Shown here in pieces: positions 16,126 to 25,394 of a stretch of DNA of 34,469 nucleotides. Source of the DNA: Nitrospirales bacterium (GTDB lineage Bacteria; Nitrospirota; Nitrospiria; Nitrospirales; UBA8639). The stretch lies in the NCBI GenBank assembly GCA_029261305.1, contig JAJDBO010000148.1:1-34469 (forward strand), in the 5' to 3' direction. The notes under the pieces were generated by a model. It saw nothing but the letters and a program-made list of their open reading frames with translations, was not told where the DNA came from and searched no databases. Every line of letters begins with the position of its first letter. The first letter of the stretch is position 1. A program made the position numbers and the translations under genes.

Positions 16126-18039
16126 TCACCTGATGAGATCAGATCCGGGCACATTGCCCCAAGTACCATCCACTGAGAAATGATAAAACTTGCCATATAA
16201 CCAGAGCTTTTCGAATTTTCCTTGTTTATAGAATTGGGTTGGTAGATGCGGACTGAAATCGAGGATCCACCCATCCTGCACCCATTGTTCATACCGTGGG
16301 TGCAGTGTAACAAAGTCTGGAAGGCCCTCAGAACATTCAGTATCCCACTTGGCACCCCTTGCAAGGCCTCTCACAATATCCTCATGAAACTCGACCGCAG
16401 TTTCCTCTATCATATCCGTGAGGTTACTCACACAGGGCAACAAAAATGCGGCCCCCTGCCAGTTCAATTTCTTCACCTCCTTGGGCGCTCCATTCAAGGT
16501 ACAGGTCTTTTCGCTCATGCACCTTCCACTGTTCGTTAATGCATATCCCACACCTCTCCAGTATTCCTCGATGGCACGTGGTGCGTAATGCGTTCCCTCC
16601 AAGGAAGTCTCATAGTCTGCCCACGAAGCGCTAAACCCGTTTCTTTCAGATCTTGCCAACCCCGCCCCAAAGGCCTTCTGGTATTGTCTCACCTCACTAA
16701 AATAGAAATCATTTAACGGCACGTCTTTTAAAATATTCCTGAATTTATGATAAGTATATCCCTTGACTTCACTCAAGTGCGTTGCGGGAGAGAAAGGGTA
16801 GGCAATGAGCATCCACCCGACAAGGTTGCACACCAAAAAACATTGAAACGCGATTCTCGCATGATGTATCTGTAACACCTTCACGCCTTCCAGGAAAAGG
16901 AATACCACCATTGGTCCCAGTGGAATCAGATAACGAAGACCATCGAAAATATTAGGCTCCAGTTCATACTCTGTTACCAAGAGTGCAAAAAAATACCCCA
17001 AGGCTGAGATGCCTAGTGATTCATACATCAGCCGTTGGCTAACGGTTACGGAGCTTCGAGTATCCCTTGAAAATCGATACGCGTATATCATCCCAAGAAC
17101 TATGAGACCCACGGAATAGATTACGCTGAGTTCACTGTAGTAAGGCGGACCGTCTCCACTAGGCAGAGTCACATATCCAGCCCCATACAACATCAACTTC
17201 TTGATGAGAATCGGAAGATAAAACGAGCCGCTTCCCTCCGTGGCAATTCTAGTGAGTGGTTCGACCTGAAACATCGCCATTGTCAGTGGCAGCGTGGGAA
17301 CCAACCCAGCGAACCAAAATACTGCGGCCCGTGTTCCACCAAGCCTCCACGCCAACCAAAAAACTCCAGGGACTAATGGAGCAACCGAATAGCCACAATA
17401 GATTCCCACCCCGCACACGAAACCTGAAAAAAAGAAGTAACGGTTTCCCTCACACGGCTTAGCCGTCGCCCATTGGCATAGCAACAGCAGGCCAATCCCA
17501 TGCCACAACGAAGAGCCCAAATGCGTCATGATATAGGTTGTCGAAAGGATAGCAAACTGAACCAAAGGAAACGGAATCGCGAATAAAGCTCCCAAGTAAA
17601 CTCGTGGCAATGAGCCATAGCATGAGCGTGCGATGTAATACCAAACGGCAGCCCAAACGCCACTGAGCAAGATGCTAGCAAACTTCAACGTAAAGAGCGT
17701 TGGTCCGAACAACCTGAATAGGAGAGCAATGGGGAACCCAAGAACGAGTTCCGAACCTTCTCTGGGCATTTCCTGAAAATCCAGAATGGAATGGAGTTCG
17801 ACTTCACCATCAATCAAAGCGATCGGAAATGTTCCGTAGACCAATTCTTCGATATCAATGAAATTAAAAGGAAAGAACCAAAGTAAGGTGACCGCCGCGA
17901 AAACAAAGGCGAGGTACACGAGACAACACTCGGCGAGAAGAGTCATTCGACCAACCACTCTATCAGTCATCCACAACTGTCGAAGTGTAGGATCTGGGCT
18001 AAACAACATAGTGAGGAATCTTGTGCAGATCCTCAGCAT
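16126..18039 (-). CDS. Polytopic membrane protein, GT-C glycosyltransferase-like
   Basis: This 637-residue protein has roughly ten hydrophobic segments from about 35 to 430, then a C-terminal soluble part of about 200 residues. An acidic cluster just after the first membrane helix (FIDIEELVYG) lies where GT-C glycosyltransferases (GT39/PMT-like) carry their catalytic Asp/Glu in the first periplasmic loop. This suggests a lipid-linked-sugar-dependent transferase, but no family-specific motif is complete. The C-terminal part has several Cys residues (CMSEKTCTLNG and nearby), which may form disulfides in the periplasm. The frame opens at 18075, but GGAGG at 18045-18049 is 5 nt from the ATG at 18039, so that start is chosen. 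A short T-rich terminator follows. Confidence 0.72.
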   Translation of the reverse strand: MLRICTRFLTMLFSPDPTLRQLWMTDRVVGRMTLLAECCLVYLAFVFAAVTLLWFFPFNFIDIEELVYGTFPIALIDGEVELHSILDFQEMPREGSELVLGFPIALLFRLFGPTLFTLKFASILLSGVWAAVWYYIARSCYGSLPRVYLGALFAIPFPLVQFAILSTTYIMTHLGSSLWHGIGLLLLCQWATAKPCEGNRYFFFSGFVCGVGIYCGYSVAPLVPGVFWLAWRLGGTRAAVFWFAGLVPTLPLTMAMFQVEPLTRIATEGSGSFYLPILIKKLMLYGAGYVTLPSGDGPPYYSELSVIYSVGLIVLGMIYAYRFSRDTRSSVTVSQRLMYESLGISALGYFFALLVTEYELEPNIFDGLRYLIPLGPMVVFLFLEGVKVLQIHHARIAFQCFLVCNLVGWMLIAYPFSPATHLSEVKGYTYHKFRNILKDVPLNDFYFSEVRQYQKAFGAGLARSERNGFSASWADYETSLEGTHYAPRAIEEYWRGVGYALTNSGRCMSEKTCTLNGAPKEVKKLNWQGAAFLLPCVSNLTDMIEETAVEFHEDIVRGLARGAKWDTECSEGLPDFVTLHPRYEQWVQDGWILDFSPHLPTQFYKQGKFEKLWLYGKFYHFSVDGTWGNVPGSDLIR

Positions 18040-18274
18040 ACTGACCTCCAACCGCCCCTCCGGCAATAACAGCACACTCTAGAGTCACGGATCGACTTTC
18101 TGAATACAGCTAAATACATTCCAACCTTCAATAAACCTGCCTCCCTACCAATTCAACTTTTCCTTCCTGCAAGGAACCAACGAGAGCCTGCTAATAAAAG
18201 TGCCAGATAAAAACCGATTCAAGTCCATCTTCACTGCCGCAAAAATTTCCGCACCGGCAACAACCTCGTCAAAT

Positions 18275-19924
18275 CTACCACTGCACCGAATAGACCCTGA
18301 ACTGTTCAGTCATCAAGCTTCCAAGGCAAAGGGGAAGGACGCCAAAGCCTTGGGCATACCACCCGCAGTTTTGTCGGTACCGGGACATAAGAGTGATAGG
18401 CAACGAACTGTACACCCTACGCTCCTCGACCAAGCGAAGTCTCGCAAACATTTCTGGGTGAATCACATTTTCCGGAGCAGCCAACGTGGGTCGAATAATG
18501 CGGTCACCCAAACGCAAATCTGTGGTTGAATCGAGCAAGTAGTCCATCTGATGAGCATTCGTGTAGTGGCGAAATCCCCATTCTGCGGCGACGAAATGAG
18601 TATGATTTTCCTGGGATTCAGCAATCTGATTCGCATAACTACGGTATTGCCCGGCCCATTGGTAATCGGCAACACTACACAAAAGCGCCAGCAATGCACC
18701 CAGACCGACCCTCCCCAATGAAAACGATTGAGGATACTTTCTAGCGAGCAAGAGAAAAACAAAAGGGAGCACGATCAGCAGATTGCGCATACATGCAAAC
18801 AATGAAAGCACCACGAGCCCCCCCATGGTGGCAAGCCCCCAAATGGCAAGTGTGGTTTCTGTGCTCCACTGACTCAACCGTGGGGAGAAATGGCGAAATA
18901 GCGAACTGCAGGCCCAAGCACCAACGATCATGAGCACCGTTCCCCAGATCGTATTGATGAGCGATGCATCACGCGCGTGCAGGAAAAAGAGCGTCACACC
19001 AACCACAGAAAAGATAAGGAGTTGAACCTTGTTCTGGAAGATATGCCTGGGGAGAAAAGGTAAACAGCAAAGCCCAATTCCTGCGGCATAGAATGCAACC
19101 GACTCAAGCATACGCGTTGGAGTAAAATCCAGAAACCCCACAGACTCTCCAAACGCTGAGGCCTCTGTAGTGCTAGAAACCCACAATTCGAAGACAATAA
19201 CTACCACGAAGGGTGCGAAGGCAAGAGCAAAGATTGATTTAAATTGATCACGCTGATTCCAAGCATACACCAACATAAACACCGGGAGCATCAGTCCACG
19301 GTATTGGACGAGTACACATGCGCAGGCCAAAATTGCTGCACCCACGAGTTTTGTGTGCTGACCTTCATCGATTCCCTGAATCCATACCGTAAGCGCCAAA
19401 AAAAAGAGCGCGACGAACGGGACATCGGTCATGAGCGTATGACTGCTTACCATGAAGGCCGGCGAGAGAATAAAAGCGAGTGTAAGGATTAACGGTTTGT
19501 CGGTGAACCGCTTTGCAAAACCAAAAATCGAGAATCCCGCCAGTAATGTCCACATCATGTATGCGGCATGCAATGACCACTCGGTGTGCAACCCAAGTGC
19601 TCGCCAACCGGCCAGATACCATTGGGCTAACGGAGGATGCTGAGAATGCAGGACCAGCGGCCAATCCTTACCGAACAGAAAATCCGATTGTCGATAAAAA
19701 TCCCAAGCAAAGATTCGCCACCCATCTGCAAGTCGCAGGTAGACCTCATCATCAATATGGAACGCCTGATTCAAAAATGGCAGACCCGTGGCCAAGCATA
19801 CGACCGCAATCACGATGTACGGTGAACCCAACGGTTCAGTCATTACCAGCTTGGCTATAAGACTCGGTTTTGGGTGACTCAACGTCCGATCTTTCGTCAA
19901 ATATAGGCTATCCAATAAAAACAC
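18275..19924 (-). CDS. GT-C type membrane glycosyltransferase (GT39/PMT_2-like)
   Basis: This 549-residue protein has many membrane helices. The first loop after the first helix reads HIDDEVYLRLADGW, with Asp-Asp-Glu placed as the catalytic acid of GT39/ArnT-like enzymes, and HSQHPPLAQWYLAGW follows, as in PMT_2 proteins. SSHTLMTDVPFVALFF matches the second conserved loop. Such enzymes take a sugar from a polyprenyl-phosphate carrier and add it to a periplasmic acceptor. The frame begins at a GTG (19924), but the ATG at 19843 (Met28) directly precedes the first membrane helix and is a likely alternative; neither has a strong ribosome binding site. The soluble C-terminus is about 120 residues. 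Carrier and acceptor are unknown. Confidence 0.8.
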   Translation of the reverse strand: MFLLDSLYLTKDRTLSHPKPSLIAKLVMTEPLGSPYIVIAVVCLATGLPFLNQAFHIDDEVYLRLADGWRIFAWDFYRQSDFLFGKDWPLVLHSQHPPLAQWYLAGWRALGLHTEWSLHAAYMMWTLLAGFSIFGFAKRFTDKPLILTLAFILSPAFMVSSHTLMTDVPFVALFFLALTVWIQGIDEGQHTKLVGAAILACACVLVQYRGLMLPVFMLVYAWNQRDQFKSIFALAFAPFVVVIVFELWVSSTTEASAFGESVGFLDFTPTRMLESVAFYAAGIGLCCLPFLPRHIFQNKVQLLIFSVVGVTLFFLHARDASLINTIWGTVLMIVGAWACSSLFRHFSPRLSQWSTETTLAIWGLATMGGLVVLSLFACMRNLLIVLPFVFLLLARKYPQSFSLGRVGLGALLALLCSVADYQWAGQYRSYANQIAESQENHTHFVAAEWGFRHYTNAHQMDYLLDSTTDLRLGDRIIRPTLAAPENVIHPEMFARLRLVEERRVYSSLPITLMSRYRQNCGWYAQGFGVLPLCLGSLMTEQFRVYSVQW

Positions 19925-20040
19925 CCTCGCGCATGGCTTGAGTCTTATGAACTTGAATTTCGTCGCCTAGTCGCACTCCAACGGTGGTGCTTACTGATAT
20001 CTCAATCCAAGCGAACAAAGGCATAGAAGAAAAACAGTCA

Positions 20041-21849
20041 TCATGTGGCGTCTTGTTTAAGCCCATAGACTCGCTGATTCTTCAGATCGACCGCGAACAG
20101 AAAGAATTGCGGGTTTTCCAAAAAAGTTGAATCCAAGGTGTCGCTGAATCCGGAAAGCAGTAAGCGCGGATTGTTTTGCGCCATGACAATATCTGGACGT
20201 TTTACTTTAGTGACAAATCCTGTAATCACCCTCATGCTTCCTGCTTCATCCCGTTTTCCCAAGATAACGAAATCTGCAGGCACTCCTTGGTCTGGAAGCA
20301 TGGCCCAGCCGTCTATCTGCAAAACTTTGGTCGACCTTTTGACATCTCTGATGACCTCTTCCGGCGAGAGATAAATGTGTTCGTCACTTTGGACGGCTAT
20401 GGTAAATCTTCCCGCATCGCCTGGCTCCGGGGCCTGGACCCTTTCGGTGATCCAGGGACCTATAGTCTCAATTTGCAGCAGGCCATGGTCAATGAAGAGC
20501 ATGAAACGATCGCGGATGATTTTTGGATCAAGCCACGGCCTATGACGATCATCTAAGGGATTAGACGGAATCACGGGAAGAAGACGGAGATTCAAAAGCC
20601 TTTGTTCCGCCCTGACATTTTCAAGCTGCATTTGGCCAATCCCATCAACCCACGAAAAAAAGGTGAGAAAGAAAAGAATTCCCAAGGAAAGTCCAAAAGT
20701 GATGTTTGTCCCGGCACGAGTTTTTAAACCATGGAAATTCCAAAGACCACAAACAATCCCAACAAGGCCAATCGAAACCCAAAGTGACACTGAGGTATAA
20801 GCGGACACCAAGGCTGCCTCTAGGCCCCAGTTGGCACGGCCAGAGGTCACAGCAAGGCTGGAAAGAACGCCATAACCAAAAAGGCAAATCCAAGGATAGC
20901 ACGTCGTAACGAGGTCAACGTCGCGGCAGCACATCCATTGTCGAACGATAACGCCCAATGAGAAGAGGGCCATCAATAATACCCCTATTCCCACCAAGGT
21001 CGCGGCAAAGACTTGATCACTGGCATACTGCGATAAGGGTGATCCCACCAAGGCGACAAAAAATTTGAGCCCCAATCCAGGATCCTTTAACGCCAGGCCG
21101 TAGGGCACAGGCGCCCAAACGAATTCCCAAAAATAAAAAACCATCGTGGCAACGGCGAGGCTTACATAGAGTATTGTCCACCAAAGGACCTTGACCCTTT
21201 CCCTAGGAGAAGACTCCGGCCATTCAGTGAACCATGTTCTGAAAAACGGAGCAGCCAGTAGCCAACAGGCCATCCCATTGGGGTACGAAAAAGTAGAAAT
21301 CATACTCAACACAGCACACATAATGACCTTAAGGCCATAAGATGCCCGAGTGGATTGGAACCACAGACCCATGGCGAGACAAAGCGGTGGTATAAAGAAA
21401 ATAAGCTGAATTCCCCACAACTGGTTTTCCCATTGTGAAGGCGAAAAGAGAAGGGCTCCAAGCAGCAGGGAAATAGGAAAAAATATCTTAGGGCATTGCG
21501 AAATGGCACCTGGAAGTATCCTAAGAATGAACAGGAACGTGCCGACGACACAGAACCAGCTTAGGACCATGATAACAGTCACGTGCCAACCTAATGTGAG
21601 ACCGAACAAGAGAAAAATTAGTCTCGGAAATGCGTCTCGGCTTTCAGTGTATTCAAAATGCTGAGAAAAAAAATCTTTAGTAGTTAAAGAGCCCTCAATA
21701 ATATGTTGAAACATGAACCCCGGTGTGATCCATTCATCTTCCTTAGGAACATCAACCGCAAAATGTAGAATAAGACCCAGCGAGAGCATGGCGGGAAGGA
21801 GGATAAAGACAAAAGTTTGGATTGGGAGAATGAAAGATGTTCGACTCAT
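20041..21849 (-). CDS. Paralogous polytopic membrane protein A with C-terminal module
   Basis: This 602-residue protein is clearly related along its whole length to its neighbour at 21938-23719. They share LLPAM-xx-LGLILHFAVDVP near the N-terminus, SQWENQLWGIQL, an FSYxNGMxCWLL segment, a GRAxWGLE-type loop and a C-terminal module with ADFVIL and FAVDLK-x2-VY. About ten membrane helices are followed by about 170 soluble residues, and the GWAxxP/ADFVIL/RPD pattern (about 510-560) recalls modules at the ends of some GT-C-like proteins. The frame is open to 22089, but the alignment with the paralogue and the purine-rich GAGAAAAG point to the ATG at 21849. The N-terminal DEW motif after helix 1 could be a GT-C acid. 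No function is proven. Confidence 0.8.
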   Translation of the reverse strand: MSRTSFILPIQTFVFILLPAMLSLGLILHFAVDVPKEDEWITPGFMFQHIIEGSLTTKDFFSQHFEYTESRDAFPRLIFLLFGLTLGWHVTVIMVLSWFCVVGTFLFILRILPGAISQCPKIFFPISLLLGALLFSPSQWENQLWGIQLIFFIPPLCLAMGLWFQSTRASYGLKVIMCAVLSMISTFSYPNGMACWLLAAPFFRTWFTEWPESSPRERVKVLWWTILYVSLAVATMVFYFWEFVWAPVPYGLALKDPGLGLKFFVALVGSPLSQYASDQVFAATLVGIGVLLMALFSLGVIVRQWMCCRDVDLVTTCYPWICLFGYGVLSSLAVTSGRANWGLEAALVSAYTSVSLWVSIGLVGIVCGLWNFHGLKTRAGTNITFGLSLGILFFLTFFSWVDGIGQMQLENVRAEQRLLNLRLLPVIPSNPLDDRHRPWLDPKIIRDRFMLFIDHGLLQIETIGPWITERVQAPEPGDAGRFTIAVQSDEHIYLSPEEVIRDVKRSTKVLQIDGWAMLPDQGVPADFVILGKRDEAGSMRVITGFVTKVKRPDIVMAQNNPRLLLSGFSDTLDSTFLENPQFFLFAVDLKNQRVYGLKQDAT

Positions 21850-21937
21850 CTTTTCTCGATCGTAAGATATTTGATGTGTACTAAGAGGCATAGATCTTTG
21901 AGTCTTACAAAGAAGGAGAACTTTTCCACACTCAGGC

Positions 21938-23719
21938 TTAGCTAAAATCAGAAAATGTATCAGAGACATGCTGGGATCGCGCATGTTCATGGTGAAGCTC
22001 GTACACCTGCTTCCCTTTGAGATCGACCGCAAACATAGTGAACTGATGTCCTCCTGAAAGAGAAAGCTCGAAAGTCTCGCTGAATGCATGCAACGGTAAC
22101 CGAGAAGCAGGCTGAGCAGTCATAACTTCAGGACTCTTCTTTTCCGTGATGAATCCGGTAACCACCTCAAGATGTCCTGAGTCATCCCGATTCGCCAGGA
22201 TGACAAAATCGGCTGACACATCTTTCTCTGGTGGTAGGACCCAACCAGCCACCGTCGTGATCTTCCTGCTCTCCCTACTCATGGTGAAAGAACCTGCATG
22301 AGTTCCATCGGGATTTTTAAGTCTTTCTGAGAGCCAACTGCCTATCAGGTCGATGGCCAAGATTCCATCTTCAAGGAGTACGTCTGCTTGCTCTCGAATT
22401 TGCTCAGGGTCAGGATAGAGGCGAATCAGCAGAGGATTAGACGGTGCGACATTCAGAAGGCGAAGGGTCAAGAGATTTTGTTTCGCCTTGCTGTTCGCCA
22501 CCTGCATATTGGTGAAGCCATGCACCCAGCTGGATACGGTGAGCAATGCAACGGTTGCTAAGGTCAAGCGAAATAGGGTGGTCGTGACCAATCGATGTCG
22601 TATTGGCTGATGATGTGCGAGTACAAAGACAAGCCCGACTAGACCGATTGTCACCCACAAGGAAAAGGTGGAATATCTTGGTGAAACTGCTGATTCCAGA
22701 CCCCATCCTGCCCGACCGGCTGTGGTAACCAGGCCTGAAACAAGGCCGTATCCCACGAGGCATATCCATGCGTATGAATCCCTCGGAACAGCACTGTCGC
22801 CAGAGCGTTTCCATGTGACAACCACCATCACAAAAGATACGGTGACCAAGAATACAATCGAAGCCCCGACCACCGTCGCCAAAAGAATCTGAGAGCCTGG
22901 AACAAACGGGGCGCCTATCCACGCCACGAAATATTGCAATGCCAACAGGGGATTCTCCAGCACGTAGCTGAACGAGGGAGTGTGGGGTGGCTTGTAGTAA
23001 TCCCAAAAATAGAAGCTCAGGGTGGTAATTGCGAGGATAAGGTATAAGGCCGTCGAGACAATCCCATGGCTCCGTTCACGACGTGAAACCGTGTTCCAGT
23101 CAGTCATCCATACGGTGAGAAATGGGTAGCCTAGCAGCCAGCACACCATGCCATTGGCATAGGAAAACGTTGAGATAATACTGAGGAGTGCACAAGTCAT
23201 CACGGTCAAACGGAAGGACGTCCGCGTCGTCTGTATCCATAGGCAGAGGGCAAGGCAGAGGGGCGGAATAAACTCGATGAGCTGAATTCCCCATAACTGA
23301 TTTTCCCATTGTGAGATTGAAAAGAGTAGCGCACTTATGAGTACCCCAATGTACAGGAGGACCATAGATCGCTGCCCGCTTTGGCGTGGCAACATATTCA
23401 GGAGAAGGAAGAGGGTGAACAGCACACACCCCCAGCTGATGAACATGAAGATAGGGCCGTGCCACCCGAAGGTAAAACCAACCGCAAGAAAAATCAGCCT
23501 CGGAAATGCATCTCGACTCTCATTATGTTGGTAGAAGAGATGTTCAAAGGAATCGAAATCGCCCTTGATAATTTCATAATACATACCCAGTGGAGTATCC
23601 CACTCATCCATGATAGGAACATCAACGGCAAAATGCAGGATCAGGCCAAGTGCCACCATTGCGGGAAGGAGAATGACGAATAGGCCTTTGAGTCCTAGAG
23701 AAAGAGATTCCACTTTCAT
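21938..23719 (-). CDS. Paralogous polytopic membrane protein B with C-terminal module
   Basis: This 593-residue protein is the upstream member of a tandem duplicated pair (see the gene at 20041-21849). Helix 1 (about 12-33) is followed by VDVPIMDEWDTPLGM, whose DEW acidic motif is conserved in both copies. FEHLFYQHNESRDAFPRLIF and SQWENQLWGIQL are the best conserved loops. The C-terminal module begins near residue 488 (AGWVLPPEKDVSADFVIL) and ends with FAVDLKGKQVYEL. Its ATG overlaps the stop of the flippase-like gene by 4 nt (ATGA), so translation is probably coupled. The conserved acids in a periplasmic loop fit a polyprenyl-sugar-dependent glycosyltransferase or a modifier of a transported glycan, but no characterised family is recognised. 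Confidence 0.8.
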   Translation of the reverse strand: MKVESLSLGLKGLFVILLPAMVALGLILHFAVDVPIMDEWDTPLGMYYEIIKGDFDSFEHLFYQHNESRDAFPRLIFLAVGFTFGWHGPIFMFISWGCVLFTLFLLLNMLPRQSGQRSMVLLYIGVLISALLFSISQWENQLWGIQLIEFIPPLCLALCLWIQTTRTSFRLTVMTCALLSIISTFSYANGMVCWLLGYPFLTVWMTDWNTVSRRERSHGIVSTALYLILAITTLSFYFWDYYKPPHTPSFSYVLENPLLALQYFVAWIGAPFVPGSQILLATVVGASIVFLVTVSFVMVVVTWKRSGDSAVPRDSYAWICLVGYGLVSGLVTTAGRAGWGLESAVSPRYSTFSLWVTIGLVGLVFVLAHHQPIRHRLVTTTLFRLTLATVALLTVSSWVHGFTNMQVANSKAKQNLLTLRLLNVAPSNPLLIRLYPDPEQIREQADVLLEDGILAIDLIGSWLSERLKNPDGTHAGSFTMSRESRKITTVAGWVLPPEKDVSADFVILANRDDSGHLEVVTGFITEKKSPEVMTAQPASRLPLHAFSETFELSLSGGHQFTMFAVDLKGKQVYELHHEHARSQHVSDTFSDFS

Positions 23720-24663
23720 TTCACAACAACCTGAAGGCCATCGCTGACATAACTCTTTTGACGACTGAATCGACTATTGACAAAAATGAGTGCCATCCAG
23801 CCTATCGGGAGCAGCAACCAAAAGGTAAGAATGCGATAGGCCACGACGGCCAGGATGAGATGCTCGAAAGGGATCTCCAAAATTCCAAGAGAAATCCCCA
23901 ATAATCCCTCCGTGACACCAATTCCTCCGGGTAAACCTGTCCCTGACCCTGCAAGGCGAGAAATCGAGCCGAAAAATATCACTTCGAATGCACTAATACC
24001 CTCAGCCAGGTCCCACACCAAAGCATACAAAGCCAACCCATTGAGCATCCAACCGACGATCATCAGACCAAGGATGACAAACGTTTGTGGTGTCAGCCAG
24101 AAGTTCGACGGCAGTGAGAGGCGCGTCCCCGAAAGTAAAGAAGCTACCCGATCTGCCAAAAACAGCATGAAGACACTCACGCCAAGCGCGACTACCGGAA
24201 TTGCCAGCGGTTGGATCCAGAGAAAAGCTAGTGCGGACACGAGAACAAGAGCAGCAGTGGTATCGAAAAAAAGCAACACGGCTTCGGCCTTGATTCCATC
24301 AGAAAGACGGCCCCTTCCTAGGCGCGCCATGGCATCAGGACGAATGAGCCTTCCCATCTGAGCCGGGATAAACAAACCCGCGTGACCAGCCAGATACACA
24401 CCCAGGCCAACACCGTCTCGGACCGGCATCCGAAATCGAGCATAGAGCCACATCCAGCAGACCGCCTCCAGGGCACAATCGATAGCCGCGAGGATTAACG
24501 CCACAAGGACCCAAAATCCCATGGTCTGCCAACGGGCGATGACCTCTGCCAAATTCGGAGTTCCGAAAGCGAGGTGATACACCCCATAGGCCGTCATCAC
24601 CCCGAGGATGACAAATCCCATCATGCGTCCGTGTTGTTTCAGATACTGCAGACCGGCGCTCAA
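23716..24663 (-). CDS. Flippase-like LPG_synthase_TM family membrane protein (UPF0104)
   Basis: This 315-residue protein with about eight membrane helices matches the lysylphosphatidylglycerol synthetase membrane-domain family (PF03706, UPF0104/AglD-related). Hallmarks are AGHAGLFIPAQMGRLIRPDAM at about 92-113 and SRLAGSGTGLPGGIGVTEGLLG at about 234-255. Members often sit in glycan loci and are proposed to handle lipid-linked substrates, but a biochemical role is not established for most. There is no aminoacyl-transferase domain, so lysyl-PG synthesis is excluded. It is coupled through an ATGA overlap to the membrane-protein gene that follows and lies 50 nt after the HisH-like gene. Confidence 0.85.
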   Translation of the reverse strand: MSAGLQYLKQHGRMMGFVILGVMTAYGVYHLAFGTPNLAEVIARWQTMGFWVLVALILAAIDCALEAVCWMWLYARFRMPVRDGVGLGVYLAGHAGLFIPAQMGRLIRPDAMARLGRGRLSDGIKAEAVLLFFDTTAALVLVSALAFLWIQPLAIPVVALGVSVFMLFLADRVASLLSGTRLSLPSNFWLTPQTFVILGLMIVGWMLNGLALYALVWDLAEGISAFEVIFFGSISRLAGSGTGLPGGIGVTEGLLGISLGILEIPFEHLILAVVAYRILTFWLLLPIGWMALIFVNSRFSRQKSYVSDGLQVVVK

Positions 24664-24713
24664 ATACTTCTCCTGTTCTTTGACGAAATACTAAGGCCAA
24701 CGTCATTCAGGAA

Positions 24714-25352
24714 TTATGCGAGTCTCACCCCTTCCGAGTGATACTCCACAAAATTCTTGAGCACCGACAGGCCGTTCGCCTGGCTTTTCTCCGGGTGAAA
24801 TTGCGTGCCAAAAATGTTGTCTTTTTGAATGACGGTCACGAATTCCCGGCCATACTGTGTCGTCGCGAGGATGGCGCTTTGATCATGACAGGTGACGTAA
24901 TAAGAATGAGCGAAGTAGAAGCATGAGGCACCCGATAAGCCATTGAGCAGAGGATTCTCTCTTCTGGCAGACAGATCATTCCATCCCATATGAGGGATGC
25001 GATATTGGCCACCGGGGCCTTCAAAGCGAAAACGCTTGGTCTCGGCGTCAATCCACCCCAACCCCTCGGCGTCTCCTTCCTCACTTCGGTTCGTCAACAT
25101 CTGGAAACCGAGACAGATGCCGAGAAACGGCGTGCCTTGTTCACGGACCTTGTGCTTCAAAACCGGCAATAAACCATAGCACCGCAGATTCTCCATTCCC
25201 TCAACAAAGGAACCCACCCCGGGCAGAACAATCTTCTCAGCAGCGAGGAGATCTTCTGGTTTCGAAGAGATTGCGGTATCAGCTCCGATCCTCTGAAAAG
25301 CTCGCTGAACAGATTGGAGATTTCCGATTCCGTAATCGATAATGACAATCAC
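24714..25352 (-). CDS. hisH: HisH-type glutamine amidotransferase, sugar-modification paralogue
   Basis: This 212-residue class I glutamine amidotransferase has the HisH layout: DYGIGNLQSV, LPGVGSF, GICLGFQML, HMGWN and GTQFHPEKSQ. The catalytic triad is Cys80, His186 and Glu188. It would release ammonia from glutamine for a partner synthase. Its neighbours are a WbpG-type sugar amidotransferase and a HisF-like protein, the same trio as wbpG-hisH2-hisF2 in the Pseudomonas aeruginosa O-antigen locus, where it converts an acetamido to an acetamidino group. No other his gene is near. The start is GTG, with AGGAG 6-7 nt upstream. Function in sugar amidination is inferred from context and from the altered HisF partner. 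Confidence 0.93.
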   Translation of the reverse strand: MIVIIDYGIGNLQSVQRAFQRIGADTAISSKPEDLLAAEKIVLPGVGSFVEGMENLRCYGLLPVLKHKVREQGTPFLGICLGFQMLTNRSEEGDAEGLGWIDAETKRFRFEGPGGQYRIPHMGWNDLSARRENPLLNGLSGASCFYFAHSYYVTCHDQSAILATTQYGREFVTVIQKDNIFGTQFHPEKSQANGLSVLKNFVEYHSEGVRLA

Positions 25353-25394
25353 GTATAACTCCTAACACAAGGGACGCCCGAAGCAGCCTGATGC

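Noticed and set aside
21850..22089. 80-codon N-terminal extension of membrane protein A
   Set aside because: It overlaps the end of paralogue B in another frame, and the alignment with B places the start at 21849.
23716..24663. Lysylphosphatidylglycerol synthase (MprF)
   Set aside because: Only the membrane domain is present; the aminoacyl-transferase domain is missing.
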